Of a stretch of DNA of 64,000 bases, positions 44,177-55,734 are shown one piece after another. A program made the position numbers and the translations under genes. The stretch is taken from contig OZ024933.1 in the NCBI GenBank assembly GCA_964017235.1, positions 91,789,432 to 91,853,431 on the forward strand. Reading direction: 5' to 3'. The stretch is from Sabellastarte sp. h YS-2021. Its lineage: Eukaryota > Annelida > Polychaeta > Sabellida > Sabellidae. Numbering within the stretch: position 1 is the stretch's first letter; every line of letters begins with the position of its first letter. The notes under the pieces are model-generated. The model saw only the letters and a program-made list of their open reading frames with translations, was not told where the DNA came from and ran no database searches.

Positions 44177-45960
44177 ATGGCTCAACAGGATGGAAGCACG
44201 ACCACTACCCGAGGACAACCAGTACCACAGACTGAAGATCTTGAAGACAATGAAGTTATTTTAGTCAATCAGGACACGATCCATCATGGTGAAATTGTTA
44301 CCAGAAATGCTGCTCTTGCCAGGGATGTTATAAACAATAGCAATGTTATGGACAATGCAGCAGCCGACTTCCTACCTCAACAATACATCCCACCACAGCA
44401 CTGGCACCGGACAGGCGAGTTCAACAAGCAGTCACCAGCGGTAGATGTTCAACACAACCCTATCTACAATCCACTGAGACCTCCCACCCACAAACCTCCA
44501 CAACCATGTAGACCCCAAAATAAATTTTAGGGCACAAAATTCACAAGACAATGCATTTCCTCAAAGATCTGACTATAATTTATTCAACCAGGCAGATTTT
44601 CCACCATTGCCTTCCAGGTTTCAACCGGTCACACAACAAAATGTTAAGATCAACAACTTGCCTTTCAGATTAGACTCATTCAGTGGCAACCCGGATCAAG
44701 ATGCAAAAGAATTTCTTAACAATTTCAAACTTGCAGCTAATGTTTTGGGCTGGAATTTTGACAAATAGCCAGGTATTTTTCACATGTGTTTACAAGGTAC
44801 AGCTAAGATATGGTTCCAACAACTTGACATACCTACTAGCACAAATATTGAAAAAATATTTTCTGCTTTTCTTTTCAAATTTAAACCTTTAGGTCCAGAT
44901 TGGCGCAGAGAAGCTTGTTTTTTATCTCTTAGACAAATGCCCCAGGAAAACTCCCAACAATTCGCCACCAGAGTGTTTAAAAAGGGCACAATATTAGAAA
45001 AATCAGACCAAGATCTTATGATCGAGTTTATAAGGGGCCTGCCCACACCTAATAGATTCCACATCCTCACACAATGCACAGACACCTTCAACAGCGCTAC
45101 CAGAATTGCCACTTTGTTTGAAACCGCACAGACATTTGGTCAGGATGACAGTACAGTTACTCTACAACAACAAGGGACAAGTGTGAAAGAACAGAACTTT
45201 AACATTGTAGACTCTAAAATTCAGTGTGTTTACACTAACAAAAACAGCCACCACATTTCCGAGTGTCACCACAGGAAGTCCAGCAACCACAGGAGACAAC
45301 ACCCCTACAGTGCACAGTGGAACAGAGCACAGCCCACTAACAGACGAACTAACAAACCCAGGTCTGTGTATTATAATATTTTGTGTTTCAATTGTAATGG
45401 CACAGGACACATTGCAAGTGATTATTATTGGGGACAAATACAACCACCTAAATTGCAGATCATTAATTATTGTAGACCCAATTTCAAAAACCAGGGCCAT
45501 CCGTTTCGACAAGATAATTATTATCACTCTTGTCAAAATCAGCAAACTAGGGAGAATGTTTACCAGGGCTACAGACAATCAACTTTCCAAAAACGGGACC
45601 TTCCAAATACACACAGTGACAGATGCAGGCAAACCTACATGAATAGTCATTTAAACTAGCAAAGCCCAGAACACAAATACATAAACCCCTTTTGGCAAAC
45701 AACCAGTACCACAGTACTCTGGGCGATTTTCTCAAACATTTCATTCCCCTCAACCTTCAGAAATCACTGGCAATCAACCTGAGTCACTTCATTCTTGTCA
45801 AAATGTACAGTACAGAGACAGATATTTTAATGAGACATGTGATTGTATTCAGAAAAGGTCGGGTATCTGTTTTGTTCCTGAAAAGAATAATTATAACAAT
45901 AATGGAGGATCCAGTACTACATATCAAATTAAACAAAGAAGAGAATAATAATAGTAATAC
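44177..45960 (+). pseudogene. Gag polyprotein of the gag-only element
   Basis: From ATG 44177 (MAQQDGSTTTTRGQPVPQTE), with a Pro/Gln-rich N-terminus. A frameshift near 44515 leads into FRLDSFSGNPDQDAKEFLNN, the start of the Ty3/gypsy-type capsid domain. One stop (TAG, about 44766) precedes the region from MCLQGTAKIWFQQL to MPQENSQQFATRVF. Two zinc knuckles follow: one atypical (CVYTNKNSHHISEC, near 45225), the other CFNCNGTGHIASDYY (near 45388), whose last Cys has become Tyr. The frame at 44784-45659 ends at TAG, and a Gln/Asn-rich stretch in another frame continues to about 45945. It would form the particle that packages element RNA. Confidence 0.8.
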
Positions 45961-47382
45961 CTATATCAGAACTACAGGAGCCTAGGCTTTGTATGACCCA
46001 CACTTTTTATGTCAGGGACAAAGTTCCCTATTAGCACTGGATCATCAAGAGTGATGTCACTTTCAGTATCAAATTATTACTTTCTTTATGTCTTGATGTG
46101 CTTTACTTGTGTTATCCTTTTGATTTGGTAAAAAACCATACACATCGCATAGCCCGTTTTGCATTAATAACATGTTAATTGTTCAGTTACACCACGATAC
46201 TAATTGGCTGGGGGAGGACCTGATCACTCCTCTCACAGCTGACTTATGTATCTTTCCACTTAACTGTGACTTTGGTTGGCATTGGATTGAAATTGGCCAT
46301 TCCTTCCAATGCTAATACCACCACTCCACAAATAGTGTTATTCTTTGGCTTTAAAACTAATGCCCTACAATTTCAAAACCAAACCACTTCACATTTGAGT
46401 TGTTTATGTAGATGTGACAATTTGTGTATTTCTTGCGTATTTCTTATTACTTGTGTTGTGTGACATTAGTGTGTATGTATCTCTTGCTTGTACCATTTTA
46501 CCTGTTAACATTAAATCCTCTAAACTTGAGTATATTAAGAAAATGTTGCCTTTATTGGCCGCAGTTCAGTATGTTTGCCAAATGTGTCATTCAAGAGTTC
46601 TCACCTTAATTGGTTGGTTCTCTCATAAAAGAGTTCTTACCTTAATTGGTCGGTTCTCTGACTGATGTCATCTTATTGTTCATGTAACAGTCATGTGTAC
46701 CTTACCTTTACATGTATGTTTTTTCATTACCTGTTGTTTTCAAGTGTGACCAGTTCACTATACTTGTGTCTTTGTTATATATACTAGTTCAATATTTACA
46801 TTCCAAGTGACAGATGGTAACAGTTGTAACAGTACAACCCATGTTCAATAAAGAGTCAAATGAATTACTTACCACAATGTGTAATGGTGAATAATGTTGA
46901 GTTAAATTGGTAAAGTTAAATCTAAAACAAGATTATTTGGTTTCCGAAATATAATAGTTCATACATCCCAAGATTATTAAATTTGTTTCTAACAAGTTTG
47001 TGTTAACCATATTTTTAACCTTGTCATTTGTTCAAACAGAAAACCATAGTGTCAGATTGTAAACAATTATTAAGAAAACACGTGTAAAATGTTTAATTCC
47101 ATAATGTTCTCTACTAGTACTGTTGGTTAAAGTAAATGTTTCAAGTTATTCTGAATTTACCTGTACATCATATTGTTTGTTTACTGAGTAATTGCTTTAA
47201 GATGAACACTACAAACATTCATATACAATGATGTAACTTATTGTCTTTTAGGATTAATATGTAATAAGGTTTCCAAGTTAAAAATTAAGTATTTAAACAT
47301 TTAGAGTTTATACCATTGTTATATGTAGCAAATTTAAGTTCATTTTGTGGCAGCGTGGACGTGCCATCTCTTAGCCCTGGTG
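45961..47382 (+). other. Non-coding 3' interior of the gag-only element
   Basis: AT-rich, with no long protein-like frame. It contains a ~36-bp imperfect tandem pair (AGAGTTCTCACCTTAATTGG, about 46591-46660), TATATATA at 46776-46783, AATAAA at 46847-46852 and TGTAATGGTGAA near 46880, which repeats the LTR start. These could belong to an older LTR. The expected polypurine tract before 47383 is not obvious. Confidence 0.5.
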
Positions 47383-48122
47383 TGTAATGGTGAAGAATTT
47401 AGATGAAACTGTTGAATTATTAATTCCATAAAACACAGGCAAAGTGCCTCAGTAAATTAACTCTCTTTGGACTTAACAGTAGAAATCAATAGTCACATAG
47501 CACACTGCCTCTAATAATAGCCTCAGCCAATCCCCGCTTCTGTGAGATAGACCTCTCAGAAATAAACCCAAAGGTCAAAGTTGGGGTTTTACGTCCCGTT
47601 CAACAGCCAGGGTCATATTGGGACAGGTCCTCAGAATTGCCACTTGTGGGACTCGAACCCACAGAGGTGACAGCCTATGATTAGATGCCAAACTTGCTAA
47701 CCACTAGGCCACTGAGGACCTACAGAAATAAACCCAGTAATTGGTGACAGATAATAGGTGTTAGTGTACAGTGACTAGTATAAGAACTTCAGCCTTGAGT
47801 TGAGGAGAGGACAGCAAGAGAGATCAGGACGATAACAAGTGAATGAACATGAAATAGTATGCAGAGGGGGAGTTAGTTTGCTCTCTCACTCGTGAGAATG
47901 TGTTGTATAATATTTGGGACTTGTGTTTATTGAACTAGAATAAATTGTGGAAGAGTTATCAAGTGTTTCGCTTCTGTCTTTGTGGCGATCCCAAACCTAT
48001 CAATAGTTGCTGCCAAGCGAGTACAGACAGACGTGGACATAGTGGAGATCTGGTAATCCACAGCTGCCCCAAGGCACGGCTGGAGTCCACCTCAAACTTC
48101 CCCCAAACACATCATTTGGACA
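47383..48122 (+). repeat. 3' LTR of the gag-only element (740 bp with SINE2)
   Basis: High identity to the 5' LTR apart from the 166-bp SINE2 insertion (with its target duplication), an extra ~45 bp (TTAGTTTGCTCTCTCACTCG and on) and small indels. AATAAA is at 47939-47944. Confidence 0.93.
47571..47722 (-). mobile_element. SINE2 in the 3' LTR
   Basis: Full-length minus-strand SINE2. The 14-bp target-site duplication CAGAAATAAACCCA is at 47557-47570 and 47723-47736. The 5' LTR is the empty site. Confidence 0.96.
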
Positions 48123-48127
48123 CAAAT

Positions 48128-48550
48128 ATAACAAACATAAAAGTGTGATTGTTTGCCTGCTTGCCTGTCATTTGAGGGAGATTTCGTTCAAAATTGGAGT
48201 CCATTTCAGGAAGATTTTTGTTAATGTACTGTTTTTCTGTAATACACGGTGACAAAGTTATGGAAAACACACTCTTAAGCCTACCTGAAAAATTCAGAGA
48301 TGATGTAGATGTACTCATCAAAAAATGTGAGAGAATATGCAACCCAGTGTATTAATGGAGACTTGTATATTTCACAAGGGATCAAAAAGTCAAAGAATCC
48401 AGAGAAAGAAAAGAATGAACAGCTGGTCAAGTAGGAATATAATGTTCCAGACCAAGATCAGCAAACAAACTCTACAAATGTGTATGACAAGGAGGATAAC
48501 GACTACTTCTTTGCTGAAACTAGTGATGGTCAAGTACAAAATTAACCTTG
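48128..48550 (+). other. Unassigned, with a protein-like open stretch
   Basis: 48318-48543 reads REYATQCINGDLYISQG..., one stop, then EYNVPDQDQQTNSTNVYD... to a stop, about 75 codons. It is hydrophilic and unrecognised, possibly a decayed element or exon. Confidence 0.25.
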
Positions 48551-48559
48551 ATCAAAACA

Positions 48560-48708
48560 TGAGGTCCACAGTGGCCTAGTGGTTAGCAAGTTTGGCATCT
48601 AAGCAGAGGCAATCACCTCAATGTGGGTTTCACTCCAAGTGAGGACCTGTCCCAATATGGCCCTGGCTGATGAATGAGACATAAAACTCCAACTTTGGCT
48701 TTTTTTTT
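48560..48708 (+). mobile_element. SINE2, diverged, plus strand
   Basis: GGTCCACAGTGGCCTAGTGG with A box, a degraded B box and the ACATAAAACTCCAACTTTGG tail. The 9-bp target-site duplication ATCAAAACA is at 48551-48559 and 48709-48717. Confidence 0.88.
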
Positions 48709-48719
48709 ATCAAAACAAT

Positions 48720-49915
48720 GCTTGGTCATCTAGAAAAACTTAGGTATTAAAACTTATCTTCTTAGAAGTTTATGACCTATAGGGACTTTTACCACAGACT
48801 GACTATATATGAACTGTTTCATGTTAAAAGAGTGCTCTGGACATGCCATGTGCGGTGTGTAACAAGTTTATCTCGAATCACTTCCCTTGTGCATTGATGA
48901 TACCGAGTCAGTGGCAACTATTCAAGACTAAGACCCCCATATATAAAGTGAAATCACTTGGAGTTCAACTTGGCCACAGAAATTAAAGACAAATAAGCAT
49001 ACTGTATCATAACACAGGAAATCTAGCACCAGAAGGAACTACTAGCTGATTATTCATATTTACAAATCACAAATAGAACAGACTGACAATTATACTGAAT
49101 ATGATTGCACTTCTTGGGTAGCACATTTAACTTTTTTGAAAGATCTCCAGAAGTGAAAGAAGAAACACAAATGTTGTGGTAATAATACAGTAAAAGCAGA
49201 ATCAGACAAGAAAAAATTTTGGGGTGATATTGCCCTCTTCACTGGTCACACAGACCTTAAAGGTGAAGGGGTTGAAGGGGTTGACATACCCATCTTTATT
49301 TCACTGTACATAAGCAATGGTATCAGAACACCTAAGAAACTGCAAATAACAGTAAATTAGCATTGAGTACAACTGTAGAAACAAGGAACAAATAGCCAGT
49401 TGTACATTGTATTCTGCACAGTGTAACACAAAAACCTGACAATCTTTTTCAGCTACATAAGCAATTTGGACAAAAAAACCTAGCAGATATTGAGAGACTT
49501 TGAATTGCTAAATCCAAGTACAACATCACTGAAACATTAATTTCAAGAAACAATAATTCAACAACAAATAAATTCTTCAAATGGGCAACTTTTTTCACAC
49601 TCCAACACATGAAATATAGGAGTGTTTCCAGAAAATAAAGACACAAAAAATTAAATTGTGCAACTATTTTATCAATCCAACATATAAAACAAAAACATGC
49701 GAGAAAAAGGCAAAGTTACTCTTACCATGTGACCCTTATATGAAAATATACTTTGAAACACAAAGAACTATCTTCATATCCAGCTTGTAAGAACTATACT
49801 GGAAACTTTTAAACAACAGAAGTATGCATAGATATCAAGAGGCCAGGACAACCAAACAAATGAATATATTAATTCAAACACTTGATATAGAGTGTATGTG
49901 CTGTCAATGATAAAC
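48720..49915. other. Unassigned AT-rich sequence
   Basis: 48838-48990 is open and reads DMPCAVCNKFISNHFPCALM..., which faintly recalls the PCAVC...MIP core of short-chain collagen C4-like proteins, but it is too short to call. Nothing else is recognised. Confidence 0.2.
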
Positions 49916-50050
49916 AAGGAGGCCACAGTGACACAGTGTAAGACACTCACCTAACACCTCTGAAATCAGAAATCGAATCCTGGCCTGACCTCATGTGGGA
50001 AAGCGGGTAGTTGCATGCCATTGGTCAGCAGTTTAAGGTACGGATAACAC
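49916..50050 (+). mobile_element. Ancient SINE1 fragment
   Basis: GAGGCCACAGTGACACAGTG, CCTAACACCTCTGAAATCAG and GGGAAAGCGGGTAGTTGCATG correspond to the SINE1 head and body with many changes. Confidence 0.65.
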
Positions 50051-50499
50051 AGAACAACTACATAATTAAATCATTAATCAACAACTCAAACAAGCAATGG
50101 CTGAGAATGAACCCTAGCCCTCAGCTAGTGCTTAAAAAGCAAAATAGCAGACATGCCCGTACCCCACAGCCTAGGAAAATAGCTTGCAACACCATATGAT
50201 ATAGAAGTAGTGAAAGAGTACAAAGATCTTTATACTTTGTCAGTTTCATCAATCTTCAAATAATGTTTTAAGGGAGAAAATAACATCTAAGAGAAAGAAA
50301 ATGTCTGCAAACATAAAGTATTAATACAAGACAATTCAATAGCAAGATGACAGCATTATTCAGTACACTAAAAATTATGAAGCTGTAAACTTATTGATTG
50401 GAGAAAAGCTGTCAATGGAAAAGCACAATTATGTAAAAGTGCACATAATAATCAGTTGCAGCAATCCATATATCTTTGCCATAAGAGAAAGATGTCTTA

Positions 50500-51940
50500 A
50501 GTATGGCAGGTGAACACACTTTGGCAGAGCCAAAGTTAAAGGTCACACCATGATGCACACCTACACCCCCTAACCAATGTCAGTACCAAGTGTCAACTTC
50601 CTTTACATTACATTTTCCAAGATATAGCCCAGACAAGATTTTATAAGCCAAGGTCACTACAGCAAGGTCAAATCAAGGTCACACTATGACGTTGCACACC
50701 TACACCACTTAACCAATGTGCCTATCAAGTATCAACTTCCTACACCTTATCAGGTTACGTCACTACGGCAAGGTCAAAGGTCAAATCAAGGTCACACCAC
50801 AACATTGCACACCTACACCTCTAGGCAAAGTCCATACCAAGTAACAACTTCCTAAACCTTACATTTTCCAAATTAGACCAGCTAAGATTTTACAGGTCAA
50901 GATCACTATGGCAAGGTCAAAGGTCAAATCAAAGTCACACCATGACGTTGCACACCTACACCCACTAACCAATGTCCCTACCAAGCATCAACTTCCTACA
51001 GCTTATGGTTTCCGAGAAATAGCCCAGACAAGATTTTATAGGTCAAGGTCACTACAGCACGGTAAAAGGCCAAATCAAGGTCACACCATGACGTTGCACA
51101 CCTACACCATTCAACCAATGTCCCTACCAAGTATCAACTTCCTACACCTTACGGTTTCTGAGATATAACCCAAACACGATTTTATAGGTCAAGGTCACTA
51201 CTGCAAGGTCAAAGGTCAAATCAAGAAAACACCATGACATTGCACACCTAAACCCCCTAACGAATGTCCCTACCAAGTATCAACTTCCTACACCTTACAG
51301 TTGCCGAGATATAACCCGGACAAGATTTTATATGTCCAGGTCATTACGGCAAGGTGAAATCAAGATCACACCATGACTTTGCACACCTACACCCCCCTAA
51401 CCAATTTCCCTACCAAGTATCAACTTCCTATACCTTACGGTTTCCGAGATATGGCCCGGACAAGATTTTATAGGTCAAGGTCACTATGGCAAGGTTAAAG
51501 GTCAAATCAAGGTCAGACCATGACGTTGCACACCTACACTCCATAACCAATGTCCCTACCAAGGATCAACTTCCTACACCTTACGGTTTCCGGGATAAAG
51601 CTCAGACAAGATTTTGTACGTCAAGGTTACTACGGCAAAGTCAAAGGTTAAATCAAGGTCACACCATGACGTTGCACACCTACACCCCCTAACCAATCTC
51701 CCTACCAAGTATCAACTTCCTACACCTTACGGTTGCTGAGATACAGCCCAGACAAACTTTTCCCACCCACCCCACCCCCCCACCCCGCCCATCCAGACAC
51801 CACAGTTGAGAACAATACCCTGACAGCCGTTAAGGCCTGTAGGATAAAAAACAAGTTTGGATCTGTAATCCTGATGCGGATCATCTTGGCAAAGGACTGT
51901 GCCAAATTTCAACACATGGTGTGAAAATATGGAGCAGATT
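50500..51940 (+). repeat. 146-bp tandem array (9 units) plus unique right end
   Basis: GTTGCACACCTACACC recurs near 50551, 50691, 50805, 50947, 51093, 51240, 51378, 51525 and 51671. Full units contain AGGTCAAAGGTCAAATCAAG, CCAATGTCCCTACCAAG, TATCAACTTCCTACACCTTA and CGGTTTCCGAGATA. The end piece (ACAAACTTTTCCCACCCACC to about 51900) recurs after a single unit at 55740-55960, so the array seems to be part of a dispersed element. Confidence 0.92.
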
Positions 51941-53958
51941 TTAAGCTATGTGTGTGGATCCCCAGACAGACAAACAAGAGATCCAATTACAATACAGGGA
52001 ACAATAATATTTTTAACATATTCCTGTAGATTAACCATGTTCGGCTGGTAAATAAAAGAAAGATAAGCCCAGCTTATTTTTACGCAATAAAATTAGTTGT
52101 TATTCTGTGACCACACAAGTTTCAATATCATGAGACATGATATATTACAAGTTGAACAATGAATTCATTTGAAATTGGACCAGCATATTCCTATAAGCCG
52201 AATACATACAAACCAAGTGAAGAAATCAGTATATATTTCAAGAATTCACCGGTTCTATCATAAATTTCATATTTTTCCATATTGGATGTTCTGGCTTTAA
52301 TGATATCCAAAAAGTGATTTTTGAAATAAAATAAGGTCAATTCGGGCACTATTTTGGTACTAAAGTAAGTTTACAATATCATGGCTCGTCTCTAAATTTT
52401 CAAAATACAGTTATTTGAAGCCAAAACTTATGATTACTTGGACTATGTGATGCTTTCATTATCAGTTATTCATTTCTTGCAGCCATCTTAGATTTTTGTC
52501 ACTTCTTTTCAAAATTGTGATTATGATGGAAATGTTACCAGATGGAGTGATTTTAAAATTCTTGTTTAACCGAAGTTGTCAGTCAGGAGTACTAGGACTC
52601 AATCTCTGAAGTTTTCAATTTTCCTGGGCATTTAAGACTGTACAAAGATATTACAATTGGTACATTACCATTGGGTTTAATTTACTGCTGGAGATTTTAA
52701 GGTGACCTTAAAATAAACACCAACAGTTATTCCAAGATTCTGGATACCTTGGAAACAGTCGTAAACTCATATTATTGTAAAATCATTATATTTCCCCCAA
52801 AGTTACCACATACAGTACAATCCCTACTATTGAAACTTCTATGATCTAAATACTTAAATTTTAAGAAAATTTATTCATTTCTTCCAATGTACCAACAACA
52901 ACTTCCCTCCTCTATTTTACTCACCTTCTATTGTCTGGTGTAATCTTACTATCCCAAAATATTCAGCTAATAGAGATTCTAGTCATTCTCAACAATGATT
53001 ATAAATCAACACATATTGCACTTCATTCCACCCATAATTAGATTGTGCCGACTCAATGCCAACATGTCCCCAGACAGGCCATCTCTCACGCCATAGGAAC
53101 TGATTGGGTATTTTGTGTGGGACCTATTTTCTGTGTGTCACAAACATTATGGATAATTTTTCACTATACTTTTTCCAATCTTTCTGCAAATGTAAGATTG
53201 ATCCTTTTTCAAAGTATTTATATGGTTATCTGTACATTCTTAAATTAATTAGACCCAAACAGTTTTATTCATTGTAGGGATAAGTTTTGTTTGCCTGTAA
53301 CATATTAATCGAGAGATGTAATACCATAAAAACATTAAAAAATTTTTTTTTTTAATTTCTAAATAAATATTCATTAGTATTAAGACACAGAAAATATGGG
53401 AAAAAAATTATCAATGTGAAAGTAAATTATAATTGGTTTAATTTAATAAATTGTTAGAGATTTTAAGGTGACCTTAAAAATAAAGCTACAAACCCCAAAT
53501 TCCTCATAGACAAAAATCACATGCTGAAGTTATGTATAAAACATTTCAAGGCTAGTCACTTGCCATTTCGAAATTACAGGGCAAAATATGCTAAAAGAGC
53601 AGAAAAAAGTCCCAAGGTGGGAGTCTCTATTGACCAGTTTTCATCTCATATAAAAGTTTTAATTTTTGCCATATGTGACAAGAACATATGTTTGTTTTCT
53701 CAGGTAAAAGTTAAGCTTGATGAGCCATGGTTTGTAACAAAGAGGGCTTTAAGTGGCCAAAGGTCCATTTCTGACCTTAAGATTAAGGTCATCTTAAAAT
53801 AGGGTTCCTCTCCTGGCCCAAATGTATACCACATTTGAATATAATCTATGAAAGTGTTTTTGAGTTAACATACATTAGTCACATTGTAAGGCGATGCATC
53901 ATGGGTAAATCCAATATATCCCCAACCAACTAACATCTGGGGATATAACCAACATTTA
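51941..53958. other. Unassigned AT-rich sequence downstream of VPS53
   Basis: No gene. The 19-bp palindrome TTTTAAGGTGACCTTAAAA occurs at about 52697 and 53460, preceded by similar T-rich text. On the minus strand this region must contain the VPS53 3' UTR; an AATAAA (TTTATT at 53264-53269) is one possible signal. Confidence 0.4.
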
Positions 53959-54141
53959 TTAGAGTCGTTTTTTGATGAGTTTTTCCAGTTTCTTGATACG
54001 ACTAGATTCCTGATCAAAGTTAAATGAAGGGAAGCTAGACTGACTACTAGCTTTATCAGTGCTGGTTGTAACAGCAACCTGGTTCGGATTCCTGGCCCGA
54101 TATATATCCAGCATCACATTCTGCTCTTGTCGCTTCATTCC
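53959..54141 (-). CDS. VPS53: VPS53 terminal coding exon
   Basis: 60 codons from GMKRQEQNVM to a stop. The last 16 residues, ESSRIKKLEKLIKKRL, match the very conserved C-terminus of metazoan VPS53. The acceptor TTGTTATTTTTTTCAG precedes the exon on the minus strand. Phase 0 fits the upstream exon, which ends VLDMK, to give the conserved DMKG-MKR join. VPS53 is a rod-like subunit of the GARP complex (with VPS51, VPS52 and VPS54), which tethers endosome-derived vesicles at the trans-Golgi network, and of EARP at recycling endosomes. The Ser/Thr-rich middle is variable in the family. Confidence 0.9.
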   Translation of the reverse strand, partial: GMKRQEQNVMLDIYRARNPNQVAVTTSTDKASSQSSFPSFNFDQESSRIKKLEKLIKKRL

Positions 54142-54169
54142 CTGAAAAAAATAACAAGATGGCTCCAAA

Positions 54170-54900
54170 AAGTGGCGAAAATTGAAATTTTTCCCCAAGG
54201 CACAGTATACTCCTGTACTACACTGCAGGTCAAAAATTCGCTCGAAATCACTCTATCTTTTACGGTTTTCGAGACATTCAAAATTTTTCATTTTTCACTA
54301 AAATCCAAGATGGCCACCAAAAGTGGTGAAAATTCAAATTTTCCCCTAGGCACAGGATACTCCTACACTACCCTGTGGGTCAAAAATTCAATCGAAATTG
54401 CTCTATCTCTTACCGTTTCCGAGATATTTTCAATGTTTCATTTTCCGCGAAAATCCAAAATGGCCACCAAAAGTGGCGAAAATTGAATATTTTCCCCTTT
54501 GCATAGAAAACTCTTGTACTACACTGTGGGTAAAAAAATTCACTCGAAAGTGCTCTATCTCTTACGGTTTTCGAGATATTCACACTTTTTCAGTTTCCCC
54601 TAAAATCCAAGATGGCCGCCAAAAGTGGCGAAAGTTGAAATTTTTCCCCTTTGCATAGGATATTCTTGTACTACCCTGTGGGTAAAAAAATCGCTCGAAA
54701 TCACTCTATCTCTTACGGTTTTCGAGATATTCACACTTTTTCATTTTCCACTAAAATCCAAGATCCAAAAGTGGCGAAAATTTAAAGTTTTCCCCTAGGC
54801 ACAGGATACTCCTGTACTACCCTGTGAATCAAAAATTCGCTCGGAATTACTCTATTTCTTACGGTTTGTGAGACATTTGTGATTTTTCACATTTTCACTA
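54170..54900 (-). repeat. 151-bp tandem array (about 5 units)
   Basis: Units start AAAATCCAAGATGGCCACCA near 54300, 54450, 54602 and 54753. Each carries GTACTACCCTGTGGGTCAAA, CTCTATCTCTTACGGTTTTC and GAGATATTCAC. The right part (54900-55415) changes to tagctattactcac strings. Confidence 0.9.
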
Positions 54901-55382
54901 AAAGTAGCAATAAAGTAGCCATTACTCACTTGTACATTGAGTAACAGTTGTGAAACTTAAATATGTTACAGTTCACAAAAAAGTAGATGAACAACATATT
55001 TGAGAGAAATTGTGTAGCTGCAATACTTTTAAAGATATAAGCCATTTACTCATTATGGTTATCATTAAAAATTGACGAAGTAGCTATTACTCACTGAGCT
55101 ATGGAGATACACTTCCAAACTACTGACTATGTTGTAACTGAACAACATATTGGAACAAAATACTCTAAATGCAATAGTTTGAGAGTTATAAGTCATATAA
55201 TTATATTAGGCAAAGTGCTATTACTCACTCAAAAGTAGGCCAAAGTTCACCAAACCCCAAAAATATTGAAGAGCGTAAAAATTCATTAAGACAAGTAATT
55301 TACCAAAAATGTGTAACTGTAGTAGTTTCAGAGAAAATCGTGACACACGCACACACGTACGGACACACATGGTGCAAATTAT

Positions 55383-55413
55383 CATCTCCTGCCGGCGCGC
55401 AGGGCGGGAGATA
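55383..55413. other. GC-rich hairpin ATCTCCTGCC / GGCGGGAGAT
   Basis: 10-bp arms (one mismatch) at 55384-55393 and 55403-55412 with a 9-nt loop. Related ends occur at 22396-22408 (GGCGGGAGATAAC) and 58717-58726 (ATCTCCCGCC). Confidence 0.6.
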
Positions 55414-55539
55414 AAAAAACAAATATGTACAGTTATATCCCAATTTACTACTGAGGATACACTGTCAAAATTATCAACAGAAAGAGAAACTCCTGCAAAA
55501 TTTCAGATAAATTAGATTGTCACAAAGTGAAAGTTTGGG

Positions 55540-55650
55540 TTATACTCGGAAAGGCTCTAAGCATTGCCACTTGTTGCAGTTCAACCCAAACAGACATGGC
55601 AGTCTGTGATTAGATGCCAAACTTGCCTACCACTGGGGACCTCAAAATTG
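55540..55650 (-). mobile_element. Ancient SINE2 fragment
   Basis: GCATTGCCACTTGTTGCAGT, then GTGATTAGATGCCAAACTTG and CTACCACTGGGGACCTC correspond to a SINE2 that has lost its 3' motif. Confidence 0.75.
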
Positions 55651-55734
55651 CTATTTGGAAAATATGTTCAATAGGCTGAGATAATATCCAAATACTGCTG
55701 AAACTTGTTCAAACATTTAATAAATAGAAAATAG

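Larger units (their letters stand above)
43537..48122 (+). mobile_element. Gag-only LTR retrotransposon with 5-bp target duplication
   Basis: Direct LTRs (43537-44077 and 47383-48122) begin TG and end CA. CAAAT flanks both ends (43532-43536 and 48123-48127). A primer site follows the 5' LTR. The 3.3-kb interior has a gag reading region and then about 1.4 kb without any RT, RNase H, integrase or protease motif. This is the structure of a non-autonomous element of the TR-GAG kind, mobilised in trans. Confidence 0.9.

Noticed and set aside
48838-48990. Short-chain collagen C4-like gene fragment
   Set aside because: Only a PCAVC...MIP resemblance over a few residues; the Cys/Trp pattern expected further on is missing.
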